The position numbers were made by a program, and so were the translations under genes. From CAZPNX01 sp964518765 (GTDB lineage Bacteria > Edwardsbacteria > AC1 > EtOH8): 11,414 nt of DNA. Positions 1 to 5,405 of the stretch are shown here, in pieces; within the stretch, counting starts at the first letter, position 1; every line of letters starts with the position of its first letter. The stretch lies in assembly GCA_964518765.1 (NCBI GenBank), contig CAZFJC010000041.1:1-11414 (forward strand). Direction: 5' to 3'. The notes beneath the pieces are model-generated. The model was given only the letters and a program-made list of their open reading frames with translations, did no database searches and was not told the origin of the DNA.

Positions 1-183
1 GGCCGCCATGACGCCGTGGGTCCAGCAGGTGCCGCCGATCTGCGATTTCACCGAAGAAACGTAGCATGACCCATTAACCGACCTTAGGTCGAAACTAACT
101 GGCAGAACTTGGGCGCATGGGAAAAATGGTAGGCACAGAGCCGAGATTTGCGCTCCGGCTATTATTAATGCTGTTCTTCCCAT
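1..183 (-). CDS. Secreted papain-like (C1) peptidase family protein, N-terminal part (runs off left edge)
   Basis: The reading frame opens with ATG at 183 and stays open to position 1 (61 codons), so the rest lies outside the window. Residues 1 to about 25 form a hydrophobic stretch resembling a signal peptide. It is followed by LPVSFDLRSVNG and then VKSQIGGTCWTHGVMAA. This matches the start of the mature domain of C1 (papain-like) peptidases: a Pro-x-x-Phe-Asp-Leu-Arg entry, the oxyanion-hole Gln (Q48) and the nucleophile Cys (C53) followed by Trp. The His and Asn of the triad would lie beyond the edge, so activity cannot be judged. No well-spaced ribosome site is visible; an AAAAGGAA lies about 14 nt upstream. 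The gene begins 27 nt after the transporter ATPase stop and may be a read-through member of that operon. Family call fairly firm, role unknown. Confidence 0.62.
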   Translation of the reverse strand, partial: MGRTALIIAGAQISALCLPFFPCAQVLPVSFDLRSVNGSCYVSSVKSQIGGTCWTHGVMAA

Positions 184-210
184 GCGTCGGGTTTGGGTTC
201 CTTTTTCTGG

Positions 211-951
211 CTAATGGCAGTTACCCTTTAACGTCAACGGCACCTCCAGGCCGCAGCTCTCCATTAGCGTCGCGTCGCCCAATACAGTCTCCGCCTCACC
301 GTCGGCCACCACCCTCCCGCCGTCCAGCACCACCGACCGCGAACAGAGAGCCAGCGCCGCCTCCAGATCGTGGGTGGCGAGGATCAGGGTGCCCCGGTAA
401 CCGCCCAGTATCTCCATCAGCTGCCTCCTGGAGCGGGGGTCCAGGCTGGAGGTGGGCTCGTCCAAGGCCAACACCTCCGGCTCCAAGGCCAGGACGGCCG
501 CCAGCGCCACCCGCTTTTTCTCGCCGTAGCTGAGATGGTGCGGCGACCTCCGCTCGAACCCCGCCAGCCCGACGGCATCAAGCGCCTTCCTGGCCTTCTC
601 CCCGGCCTCGGCCTCGCCCATCCCATGGGCCAGCGGCCCGAAGCAGACGTCCTCCATCACCGTGGGCGAGAAAAGCATGTCGTCCGGCTCCTGAAAGAGC
701 AATCCCACCAAGCGCCTCACCTGCTTGAGGTTCTTACTCTGGCCGACCTCCAGGCCGTGCACCAGAACCCGGCCTCGGTCCGCCAGCAGGCCATTGAGAT
801 GCCACAGCATGGTGGATTTCCCGGCGCCGTTGGGGCCGACTATGGCCAGCCGTTCGCCGCGGGCCACCTCCAGGTTAACCTCCTTGAGCGCCTCCCTTCC
901 ATCGTGGTAGGTAAAGCTCAGTCCTATTATTACGACGGCTTTCTCAGCCAA
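211..951 (-). CDS. cbiO: Energy-coupling factor transporter ATP-binding protein (nickel/cobalt), CbiO/NikO type
   Basis: This is the cytoplasmic ATPase that powers the CbiM-CbiQ metal importer. All ABC motifs are present in 246 residues: Walker A GPNGAGKST (39-47), Q-loop Gln87, signature LSYGEKKR (140-147), Walker B VLALDEPT (160-167) and H-loop His194. Length and motif spacing fit the CbiO/EcfA family. The start is a TTG at 951, since no ATG or GTG lies at a suitable place; a GGAG-CGAGG purine stretch sits just upstream. The TTG lies inside the last codons of cbiQ (8-nt overlap), so translation is probably coupled. There is a single ATPase gene, as in the nickel/cobalt group, where CbiO would act as a homodimer. 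Nickel rather than cobalt is inferred from the NikR operator of the operon. The symbol nikO would be equally suitable. Confidence 0.93.
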   Translation of the reverse strand: MAEKAVVIIGLSFTYHDGREALKEVNLEVARGERLAIVGPNGAGKSTMLWHLNGLLADRGRVLVHGLEVGQSKNLKQVRRLVGLLFQEPDDMLFSPTVMEDVCFGPLAHGMGEAEAGEKARKALDAVGLAGFERRSPHHLSYGEKKRVALAAVLALEPEVLALDEPTSSLDPRSRRQLMEILGGYRGTLILATHDLEAALALCSRSVVLDGGRVVADGEAETVLGDATLMESCGLEVPLTLKGNCH

Positions 952-1657
952 CGAACCTCGCTCCGATTAAAACCAACAGCAGGAATGCCAGAAGGGCCGC
1001 CTCCCCGGCGTTCATCAATCGGGCGGCCAAGCCGGGATGCACCCCCTCGTAACCGCGGGCTAACATGGCGTCGTAGACCCGATCGCTCCGTGCCAGGCTT
1101 CGCGCCATAAGCGTTCCGGCGATGCCGGCCAGCGCCTGTCTCTTTATATGGGCCGGGGCGGCCGAGGCCCGCGAGCGGTAGGCCATCTGGAGCCGCTCCG
1201 ATTCATCGGCCAAAAGAAAGATAAAGCGGTAGGTGAAACCCAGGAGCGGCAGCAGCTGCTCCGGACATCGCCAGCGCCGCAGCACGTCCAGCAGTTCCGG
1301 GAAGGGCGTGGTGGTGACCAGCACCGTCATCATGCCCACCGCGCACCAGGCCTTGACGGCCACGAACAGCAGCCACCAACCACCCGAGGGCTGCATGGCC
1401 GCCATCGGCAGAGCCACCATCCAGGCCGGCAAGGTGACGGCCGTGGACCTGGCCAGAAAGAAGAGGACGGGCAGACGGGCGGCGGCCACCGTGGCCAGTA
1501 GGACGGCCAGGGATGTCATCAGGAGCGGGGTTCGGCCAACCGGCACGACGGCGGCGGCCACGGTGGCCGCTAGGGTCCATGCGAGACGGAACATGGCGCT
1601 GCGCTTTGACCAAGGGCTTTCCAGGTCCCGGTATTTGTCAAGAAATTCGTGGTGCAT
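944..1657 (-). CDS. cbiQ: Energy-coupling factor transmembrane protein CbiQ/NikQ
   Basis: This is the T component of an ECF-type nickel/cobalt importer, the inner-membrane scaffold joining the substrate-binding CbiM to the CbiO ATPase. The 237-residue protein begins MHHEFLDKY, the typical CbiQ N-terminus. It has several hydrophobic segments (about 25-65, 70-118, 135-150, 217-235). It carries the family signature RFIFLLADESERLQMAYRSR (144-163) and the coupling-helix motif ARSLAR...AMLARG (185-202) that contacts the ATPase. An in-frame TAA just upstream fixes ATG 1657 as the earliest start. The only SD-like bases (AAGGG) touch the ATG, an unusual spacing that would fit a leaderless or near-leaderless message from the promoter at 1669-1697. 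It overlaps cbiO by 8 nt and is separated from the PDGLE gene by 100 nt. Confidence 0.92.
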   Translation of the reverse strand: MHHEFLDKYRDLESPWSKRSAMFRLAWTLAATVAAAVVPVGRTPLLMTSLAVLLATVAAARLPVLFFLARSTAVTLPAWMVALPMAAMQPSGGWWLLFVAVKAWCAVGMMTVLVTTTPFPELLDVLRRWRCPEQLLPLLGFTYRFIFLLADESERLQMAYRSRASAAPAHIKRQALAGIAGTLMARSLARSDRVYDAMLARGYEGVHPGLAARLMNAGEAALLAFLLLVLIGARFVG

Positions 1658-1668
1658 CCCTTTTTAGC

Positions 1669-1697
1669 ATTATATCACAAAGCCCGCTTAGGTTCAA
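1669..1697 (-). promoter_or_regulatory. Predicted internal sigma70 promoter in front of cbiQ
   Basis: On the minus strand TTGAAC (1692-1697) and a perfect TATAAT (1669-1674) are 17 nt apart. The start of transcription would fall about 7 nt downstream, within a few bases of the cbiQ ATG, giving a very short or absent leader. It lies in the only sizeable gap inside the transporter operon, just after the hairpin at 1712-1734. No NikR-like palindrome overlaps it, so if active it would make CbiQ and CbiO independent of nickel repression. This is a sequence match only. Confidence 0.5.
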
Positions 1698-1711
1698 AGG
1701 GGCAAAAGACG

Positions 1712-1734
1712 AGGCGGCCTATTGAAGGCCGCCT
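1712..1734. terminator. Hairpin between the PDGLE gene and cbiQ; possible terminator or attenuator
   Basis: AGGCGGCC (1712-1719) and GGCCGCCT (1727-1734) form a perfect 8-bp GC-rich stem with a 7-nt loop. Read along the genes (minus strand), the stem is followed by CGTCTTTT, a short and imperfect T-tract. On the plus strand it is followed by TTATATCTTTTT, a better one, although no plus-strand gene precedes it. It could be a partial terminator, an mRNA stabiliser shielding the upstream segment, or a processing site. Structure certain, function inferred. Confidence 0.45.
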
Positions 1735-1757
1735 TATATCTTTTTACCCGCGGTAGC

Positions 1758-2045
1758 TCATTTTTTGCCGGCCAGCGCCCTCTGCACCACCCAGCCGACG
1801 CCGAACACCATCATAGTTCCCAGGATCCCAGCCAGGGACGTGGCCAGGCCCTCGTGCCTGACCCCGGGCCATGAGTAGTCCGGCACCGGCGAACCGAGCA
1901 CGCTGTTCTCGCCCCGCTCCAGAAATCCTTTGTCCTCGGCCACCCTCTCCAGGCCGTCCGGCCATGATGAAGCGAAAGGTGACAGCAGTGACGCCACCGC
2001 CAGCCCGGCCAGCAGCGACCATAGCACGATGCGTTTGTTGCTCAT
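1758..2045 (-). CDS. PDGLE-domain small membrane protein, CbiN-like subunit of the metal transporter
   Basis: This is a small (95-residue) accessory subunit that in related systems works with CbiM in nickel/cobalt uptake. It has an N-terminal membrane segment (about 7-24), then the PDGLE hallmark within SSWPDGLERVAEDKGF (26-41), a short extracytoplasmic loop, and a second membrane segment (about 68-88) ending in a basic tail. Two membrane helices with an external loop is also the layout of CbiN, whose loop helps load metal into CbiM. The sequence is of the PDGLE type rather than classic CbiN. Its ATG overlaps the cbiM stop by 4 nt (ATGA), so the two are translationally coupled; in other genomes this domain can be fused to CbiM. 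The family call is firm; the assignment as the N-type subunit is inferred from context. Confidence 0.85.
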   Translation of the reverse strand: MSNKRIVLWSLLAGLAVASLLSPFASSWPDGLERVAEDKGFLERGENSVLGSPVPDYSWPGVRHEGLATSLAGILGTMMVFGVGWVVQRALAGKK

Positions 2046-2677
2046 GGCGCGGCCTCCCCCACGGGCTCCACCCGGCCGAACTGGGGCGAAAGCCTGATGG
2101 CCATTTGATAGACCAGCCCCGTGATGACGGCCTCGCCTATTCCTATCAAGGCGTGCACCCCCAGCATGGCCGGCAGCGCCACCCCCAGCGGGGCCATCCC
2201 CGAAAGGCTCAGCTCCAAGGCGCAGACACCGCTGGCGATCACCACCGATATCCAGGCCGAGGCGGCGATTCCGGCCATCCTCAGCCTGGTTGGGAACAGC
2301 CTCTGCGCCACCCAGGCCGCGAAAACACCGACCAGGGCCATGTTGACGATATTAGCCCCCAGGGCGGTGATGCCTCCGTCCTGGAACACCAGGCACTGGA
2401 TGACCAACACCAGGGAGACGGCTACCGAGGCGGCCCAGGGTCCCAGCAGGGAGACCGCCAGGGCGCCGCCCAGGAGGTGGCCCGATGTCCCCCCGGCTAT
2501 TGGGAAGTTGATCATCTGGGCGGCGAAGATGAAGGCTGCCACCAGGCCCAGCCTGGGTACCGTCCGATCGCGGAGGGCCGCTGACGCCTTTTTCAGCGAA
2601 ACCGCAAAACCAGCCGCACCAGCGGCCGAGGCTGCGGCCCATACCGGCGTTGAGAGGAATCCATCTGGTATATGCAT
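2042..2677 (-). CDS. cbiM: Nickel/cobalt ECF transporter substrate-binding membrane protein CbiM/NikM
   Basis: This is the S component that binds Ni2+ or Co2+ and carries it through the inner membrane with CbiQ and CbiO. The 211-residue protein starts MHIPDGFL and has about six to seven hydrophobic helices. In the solved NikM structure the metal is held by the free N-terminal Met1, His2 and His67; here H2 is present and the His of GGTSGHLLGG is exactly residue 67. The start therefore matters: an in-frame ATG at 2704 would add nine residues and destroy the metal site, and it has no ribosome site. ATG 2677 has GGAG 6 nt upstream. It follows the binding-protein gene by 32 nt and overlaps the PDGLE gene by 4 nt. 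Sequence alone cannot separate nickel from cobalt; the NikR operator of the operon favours nickel. Confidence 0.94.
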   Translation of the reverse strand: MHIPDGFLSTPVWAAASAAGAAGFAVSLKKASAALRDRTVPRLGLVAAFIFAAQMINFPIAGGTSGHLLGGALAVSLLGPWAASVAVSLVLVIQCLVFQDGGITALGANIVNMALVGVFAAWVAQRLFPTRLRMAGIAASAWISVVIASGVCALELSLSGMAPLGVALPAMLGVHALIGIGEAVITGLVYQMAIRLSPQFGRVEPVGEAAP

Positions 2678-2683
2678 ATGTTT

Positions 2684-2687
2684 CTCC
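2684..2687 (-). promoter_or_regulatory. Ribosome binding site that fixes the cbiM start
   Basis: GGAG on the minus strand, 6 nt before ATG 2677. The alternative in-frame ATG at 2704 has no such element. The choice sets Met1-His2 as the true N-terminus, which is required for metal coordination in this family. Confidence 0.75.
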
Positions 2688-2709
2688 GTTATTTCTATTA
2701 ACATTCGAT

Positions 2710-3579
2710 TCAGCGCAGCGCCTGCTGCAGCGTCGCCAGGTTCCTATCCATCGTTCGGACATAGTAATCCAGGTCATCCAGCGGCCCGGTGGAGACTGGG
2801 TCCAGTGTGTAGACCCCGGCCCCGGTCTCCCTGGCGATGACCTCGGCCTCCTTGGCCGGATACTGGGGCTCGGCGAAAAGCGCCTTGATCCTCTTCTCCC
2901 TGACCAGCCTAATAGTCCCGGCCAGCTCCTGGGGGCTGGGGGCCGTCCCCGGCTCCCGCTGGATGACCGCGGCTACGTTGAGGCCCAGCTCCCTGGCGAA
3001 ATAGGGGAAGGCCTGGTGGAAGGTGATGATCTCCCGGCCCTTCAAATCACGGGTACCCTCCAACATCCTGGTGCGCAGCGAATCGAGCCTGGCCAAGTAG
3101 GCCTCAGAGTTCTTCTGATAGGCCGATGCGTTTTTAGGGTCGGCCACGGCCAGGGCCTTGGCTATGTTGCGCACCTGCCCCATGGCTCCGGAAACAGAGA
3201 CCCAGATGTGGGGATTCCGATCTCCGTCTTCGCCGGCTATCAGTTCCAAGCCTTCCGAGGCGTCTATGATCTTGAGGTCTGGCAGCTGGGCTATGATCTT
3301 GTCCAGAAAGGACTCCATGCCCCCGCCGTTGACCACGAAGACATCGGCTTCGGCCAGGGTCCTGACCTCCTCGGTGGTCAGCTGGTAGTCGTGCAGGCAG
3401 CCGGTGAAGGGCTTGGTGAGGTTGACCACCCTCACCCCGGGCACGCCCCTGGCCACATTGGCCGCGGCCAGGTACATGGGATAGAAGGAGGTGGCGATGA
3501 TCTTCTCCTTCTTTGTCTGGCTGCCGCCGCAGCCCATCATCAGGGTGGCTACAGACAGAAGGGAAAGAACCTTATTCAT
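2710..3579 (-). CDS. ZnuA-like metal-binding periplasmic lipoprotein (cluster A-I solute-binding protein)
   Basis: This is a predicted periplasmic metal-binding protein of the ZnuA/TroA family (289 residues). The start at 3579 has a strong GGAGG 8 nt upstream. The N-terminus is a short lipoprotein signal ending LMMGC, with Cys17 as the probable lipidation site. Expected family ligands are visible: His63 in GCLHDYQL, His124 in NPHIWVS, His188 in TFHQAF and Asp260 in TLDPVS. FAEPQYP (236-242) is another family block. The His/Asp-rich loop common in zinc ZnuA proteins is absent. No ZnuB permease or ZnuC ATPase is nearby. Instead it sits 35 nt behind an outer-membrane gene and 32 nt ahead of cbiM under a NikR operator. 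I infer that it binds nickel and passes it to CbiM; some nickel ECF systems carry other extra periplasmic proteins (NikK, NikL). Zinc binding with a permease elsewhere is the alternative. Confidence 0.85.
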   Translation of the reverse strand: MNKVLSLLSVATLMMGCGGSQTKKEKIIATSFYPMYLAAANVARGVPGVRVVNLTKPFTGCLHDYQLTTEEVRTLAEADVFVVNGGGMESFLDKIIAQLPDLKIIDASEGLELIAGEDGDRNPHIWVSVSGAMGQVRNIAKALAVADPKNASAYQKNSEAYLARLDSLRTRMLEGTRDLKGREIITFHQAFPYFARELGLNVAAVIQREPGTAPSPQELAGTIRLVREKRIKALFAEPQYPAKEAEVIARETGAGVYTLDPVSTGPLDDLDYYVRTMDRNLATLQQALR

Positions 3580-3614
3580 GATGTTTCCCTCCGGCGCTCT
3601 CTTCGTTCGAAGCG

Positions 3615-4313
3615 TTAGAACCCAAAAGTCAGGCCGGCCACCGCCTGCCAGCGAGGCCCCCGCTTGTCGAACAGACGGCCGCCCAGGTCCCAGGTGAGGA
3701 AGCCCAGGTCGATGGAGCCTCCCACCAACCCGCTGTTCCCCAGCACCTGGTGGCCGTCGTCCGACAGCTCCGAGTTCAGTTCGGCGCACAGGCGCAGCTT
3801 TTCGAACAGTTTGTGCTCGGCGGCCAGCCCGAAACCGTAGGAGCCCCGCGCCATGGCCTGGCCGGATCCGTTATAGCCTAGGTTCAGATGCAGCCCCAGC
3901 CCCGAGACCTCCTTGCTGGCGATGGCGTTGAGCGACCAGCCGCTGGAGCCGGGCTCCCAACCGGCCGAAAGCGATAGATCCGGAAGCGATCTGTGCTCCC
4001 TGAGCAGGGCCGCCTTGAGGCCGACCGCCATCGGGGCAGTGCCCCAGGAGACAGTGTTCCCCTCGGCGTCCTTCTCGGTCTGATGGCCGAAGGCCACCCC
4101 GATATCCATCCTCGGGGTCAGGCCATGCTTTAGTTGAAAGCCCGGCGCTTGGCCCAGCCCATCAGGACGGCATTGGGTGTGCTCGTAGGCCAGCTCGGCT
4201 TCGAATTTTCCGGCCTCCACCGTGCCGGCGTCGTCGGTGGCCAGGGGCCGGGCGGCCATCAGGGGGAGGGCCTGCCCTGCCAGCAGGACCGCCAAGAAAC
4301 ATTTGCCGATCAT
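3615..4313 (-). CDS. Outer-membrane beta-barrel protein, first gene of the NikR-controlled nickel operon
   Basis: The 232-residue protein has a signal peptide (1-20, probable cleavage LMA-ARPL). The mature start RPLATDDAGTVEAGKFEAELAYE is characteristic of the MetA-pathway phenol-degradation-like 'transporter' family of outer-membrane barrels. The rest alternates polar and hydrophobic residues in short strands separated by Gly/Asp turns, and it ends GLTFGF with a C-terminal Phe, the usual barrel-assembly signal. No TonB box or plug domain is visible, so this is not a TonB-dependent receptor. AGGA lies 7 nt before ATG 4313. It is the first gene behind the promoter and NikR operator. I infer passage or sensing of nickel at the outer membrane, but substrate specificity cannot be read from the sequence. 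Confidence 0.78.
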   Translation of the reverse strand: MIGKCFLAVLLAGQALPLMAARPLATDDAGTVEAGKFEAELAYEHTQCRPDGLGQAPGFQLKHGLTPRMDIGVAFGHQTEKDAEGNTVSWGTAPMAVGLKAALLREHRSLPDLSLSAGWEPGSSGWSLNAIASKEVSGLGLHLNLGYNGSGQAMARGSYGFGLAAEHKLFEKLRLCAELNSELSDDGHQVLGNSGLVGGSIDLGFLTWDLGGRLFDKRGPRWQAVAGLTFGF

Positions 4314-4340
4314 ACACCCTTCCTTTTTAAATTAAAAAAA

Positions 4341-4367
4341 GTGCTACGATATTTAATATTGTAGCAC
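4341..4367. promoter_or_regulatory. Predicted NikR operator
   Basis: There is a perfect inverted repeat GTGCTAC (4341-4347), 13-nt AT-rich spacer, GTAGCAC (4361-4367). The form GTGTTAC-N13/14-GTAACAC is, as I recall, the one described for Geobacter-type NikR; this site differs only by a compensated T-to-C change in each arm. One arm covers the first three bases of the -10 box of the operon promoter, so bound NikR would block RNA polymerase. nikR itself is encoded about 470 bp upstream. Direct sequence evidence for the palindrome is strong; the regulator assignment is inferred. Confidence 0.82.
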
Positions 4368-4386
4368 GATTTCTATTTTTTGTCAA
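4358..4386 (-). promoter_or_regulatory. Sigma70 promoter of the nickel-uptake operon
   Basis: On the minus strand TTGACA (4381-4386, perfect consensus), a 17-nt spacer and TACAAT (4358-4363, one mismatch) form a near-ideal promoter. Transcription would start around 4350, within the operator, leaving an AT-rich leader of about 37 nt before the outer-membrane gene. Such strong boxes fit a promoter whose control is mainly by repression. It begins 24 nt after the psiE stop, so the two operons are closely packed. Confidence 0.8.
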
Positions 4387-4409
4387 GGCCCCGGTTTCGG
4401 CCCTCAGCC

Positions 4410-4832
4410 CTACCCTGGTCTCCCGCCGGTTTCCCCGCCCTCGGCCAGCTCCCCGGGCTGGTAGCAGGACCGGCTCAGCAGGTGCTTGCGCCCGGCCAGC
4501 AAGGCCACGAAGGCCGCCACCACCAGGGCCACGTCCAGGGCGCTCAGGTCCGGCTTCAGCATCTTGCGGGCGATGACGAAGGCCAAGAGCTCCAGCACCG
4601 CCCCCAGGCTGTGGGTGATCAGCATCCGCACCAGCTCCAGACCGATGACCAGCAGCAGCGCCCGGTAGATGAGCTCGTAGAAGGCGTCGGTTGAGGACCA
4701 GTCGGCACCAAACAGACAGATTGTGCCATGGACGGCCGAGACCAGCACCCCGGCCAGCACCGCCAGGGCCAGGATCCGCTCCAGCCATTTTACCACCATC
4801 CGGTAGCTATCGGAAATCCTCTTGTCCATCAT
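4410..4832 (-). CDS. PsiE-family inner-membrane protein
   Basis: The 140-residue protein has four predicted membrane helices (about 18-40, 52-72, 77-92, 97-114) and a short polar tail. The segment ELVRMLITHSLGAVLELLAF (66-85), followed by VIARKM, is the conserved core of the phosphate-starvation-inducible PsiE family, whose biochemical role is unknown. GAGGG precedes two consecutive ATG codons at 4832 and 4829; the second has the better spacing, so the first residue is uncertain. The gene starts 7 nt after the nikR stop and is surely co-transcribed with it, which suggests a link to nickel or metal homeostasis rather than phosphate, though this is inference. The last 20 residues are Gly/Glu-rich and probably disordered. 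Confidence 0.75.
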   Translation of the reverse strand: MMDKRISDSYRMVVKWLERILALAVLAGVLVSAVHGTICLFGADWSSTDAFYELIYRALLLVIGLELVRMLITHSLGAVLELLAFVIARKMLKPDLSALDVALVVAAFVALLAGRKHLLSRSCYQPGELAEGGETGGRPG

Positions 4833-4839
4833 CTTGCCC

Positions 4840-5280
4840 TCAATGCAGCACTCGGCAGCTGGTCATTATCAGCCGGCACTGGCCCACCCCCTTGAGGGCT
4901 CCCATTTCTCCCTGTAGCTTCTCCAGCTTGCCGGCCGGGCCGCGAACCACGATGCTCTCCAGGCAGTGGTGGTGGTCCAGGTGGACGTGCTGGGAGGCCA
5001 CGACATCGGCCCCGGCGTCGTGCTGGATCTCCAACAGTTTCTCAACCAGATGACGTCGGTGATGATCGTAGATCAGGACGATGACTCCCATCATCTGCCC
5101 CCCCCTTCGGGAGGCCTGTTCGGTCAGCCGATCGCGGATCATATCCCGGATGGCCTCGGACCGGTTGCGGTAGCCCTTGCCGGCTATCAGTCGGTCGAAG
5201 CTGTCGACCAGCCCTTCCTCGATGGAGACGCCGAAGCGGACCAGCTTGGCTGCTCTTGCCTTCGATGTTGCTTTTCGCAT
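4840..5280 (-). CDS. nikR: Nickel-responsive transcriptional repressor NikR
   Basis: This nickel-sensing repressor of nickel uptake works as a tetramer with ribbon-helix-helix DNA-binding domains and a central ACT-like metal-binding core. The 146 residues show the N-terminal strand KLVRFGVS and helices through GYRNRSEAIRDMIRDRL (36-52). The C-terminal domain holds all four high-affinity Ni ligands at the E. coli spacing: His87 (EIQHD), His98 and His100 (SQHVH) and Cys106 (HHHCLE), equivalent to E. coli His76, His87, His89 and Cys95. The protein is about 13 residues longer than E. coli NikR, including an N-terminal basic extension. The start ATG 5280 has only a weak purine-rich ribosome site. 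Its likely target is the palindrome at 4341-4367. I see no NikR-type palindrome in front of nikR itself, so autoregulation is not evident. Confidence 0.95.
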   Translation of the reverse strand: MRKATSKARAAKLVRFGVSIEEGLVDSFDRLIAGKGYRNRSEAIRDMIRDRLTEQASRRGGQMMGVIVLIYDHHRRHLVEKLLEIQHDAGADVVASQHVHLDHHHCLESIVVRGPAGKLEKLQGEMGALKGVGQCRLIMTSCRVLH

Positions 5281-5297
5281 GCTCTACACTCTTGCGG

Positions 5298-5340
5298 TCA
5301 CCCTGAGAAGACCCCCCCTGCCCCTCAGGTTGATGGGTGA
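5298..5340. repeat. Imperfect inverted repeat in the nikR leader (unit 1)
   Basis: TCACCC and CCTGAG (5298-5307) are answered by CTCAGG (5324-5329) and GGGTGA (5335-5340), giving an interrupted inverted repeat. The words are near copies of those in the neighbouring repeat at 5345-5391 (TCATCC versus TCACCC), so both look like relatives of one dispersed element. It would lie in the nikR leader if transcription starts further upstream. Confidence 0.5.
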
Positions 5341-5344
5341 ACCT

Positions 5345-5391
5345 TTGTCATCCTTCAATCCGACAGGCGGGGTGCGATCTCAGGATGACAA
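5345..5391. repeat. Perfect 10-bp inverted repeat between dapA and nikR (unit 2)
   Basis: TTGTCATCCT (5345-5354) and AGGATGACAA (5382-5391) are perfectly complementary and 27 nt apart; the right arm extends as CTCAGGATGACAA. The TGTCATCCTGAG word resembles short dispersed intergenic repeats I have seen in many environmental bacterial genomes, so a mobile palindromic repeat is the first guess. No T-tract follows, so a classical terminator for dapA is less likely. Confidence 0.5.
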
Positions 5392-5405
5392 TCATTGTTT
5401 GATGG

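Noticed and set aside
370..1110. Long plus-strand open frame opposite cbiO and cbiQ
   Set aside because: It is antisense to two clear transporter genes, has shadow-type composition rich in Gln, Arg, Gly and Pro, and shows no recognisable family; it arises from high GC content.
2650..3618. Plus-strand open frame of 322 residues opposite the binding-protein gene
   Set aside because: It lies over a complete ZnuA-like gene with intact motifs and its translation has no domain signature.
3580..3789. N-terminal extension of the binding lipoprotein up to an in-frame start at 3789
   Set aside because: The extra 70 residues are Gly/Arg/Pro-rich, lie over the outer-membrane gene in another frame, and would bury the lipoprotein signal; the strong GGAGG before 3579 sets the start.
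4387..4403. Possible terminator after the PsiE gene (GGCC arms around CCGAAACCGG)
   Set aside because: The stem is short, has a mismatch, and is followed by the TTGACA box rather than a T-tract.
5281..5405. Search for a NikR operator in front of nikR
   Set aside because: No GTGxTAC/GTAxCAC pair at 13-14 nt spacing is present; only the TCATCC/GGATGA repeat family is seen.
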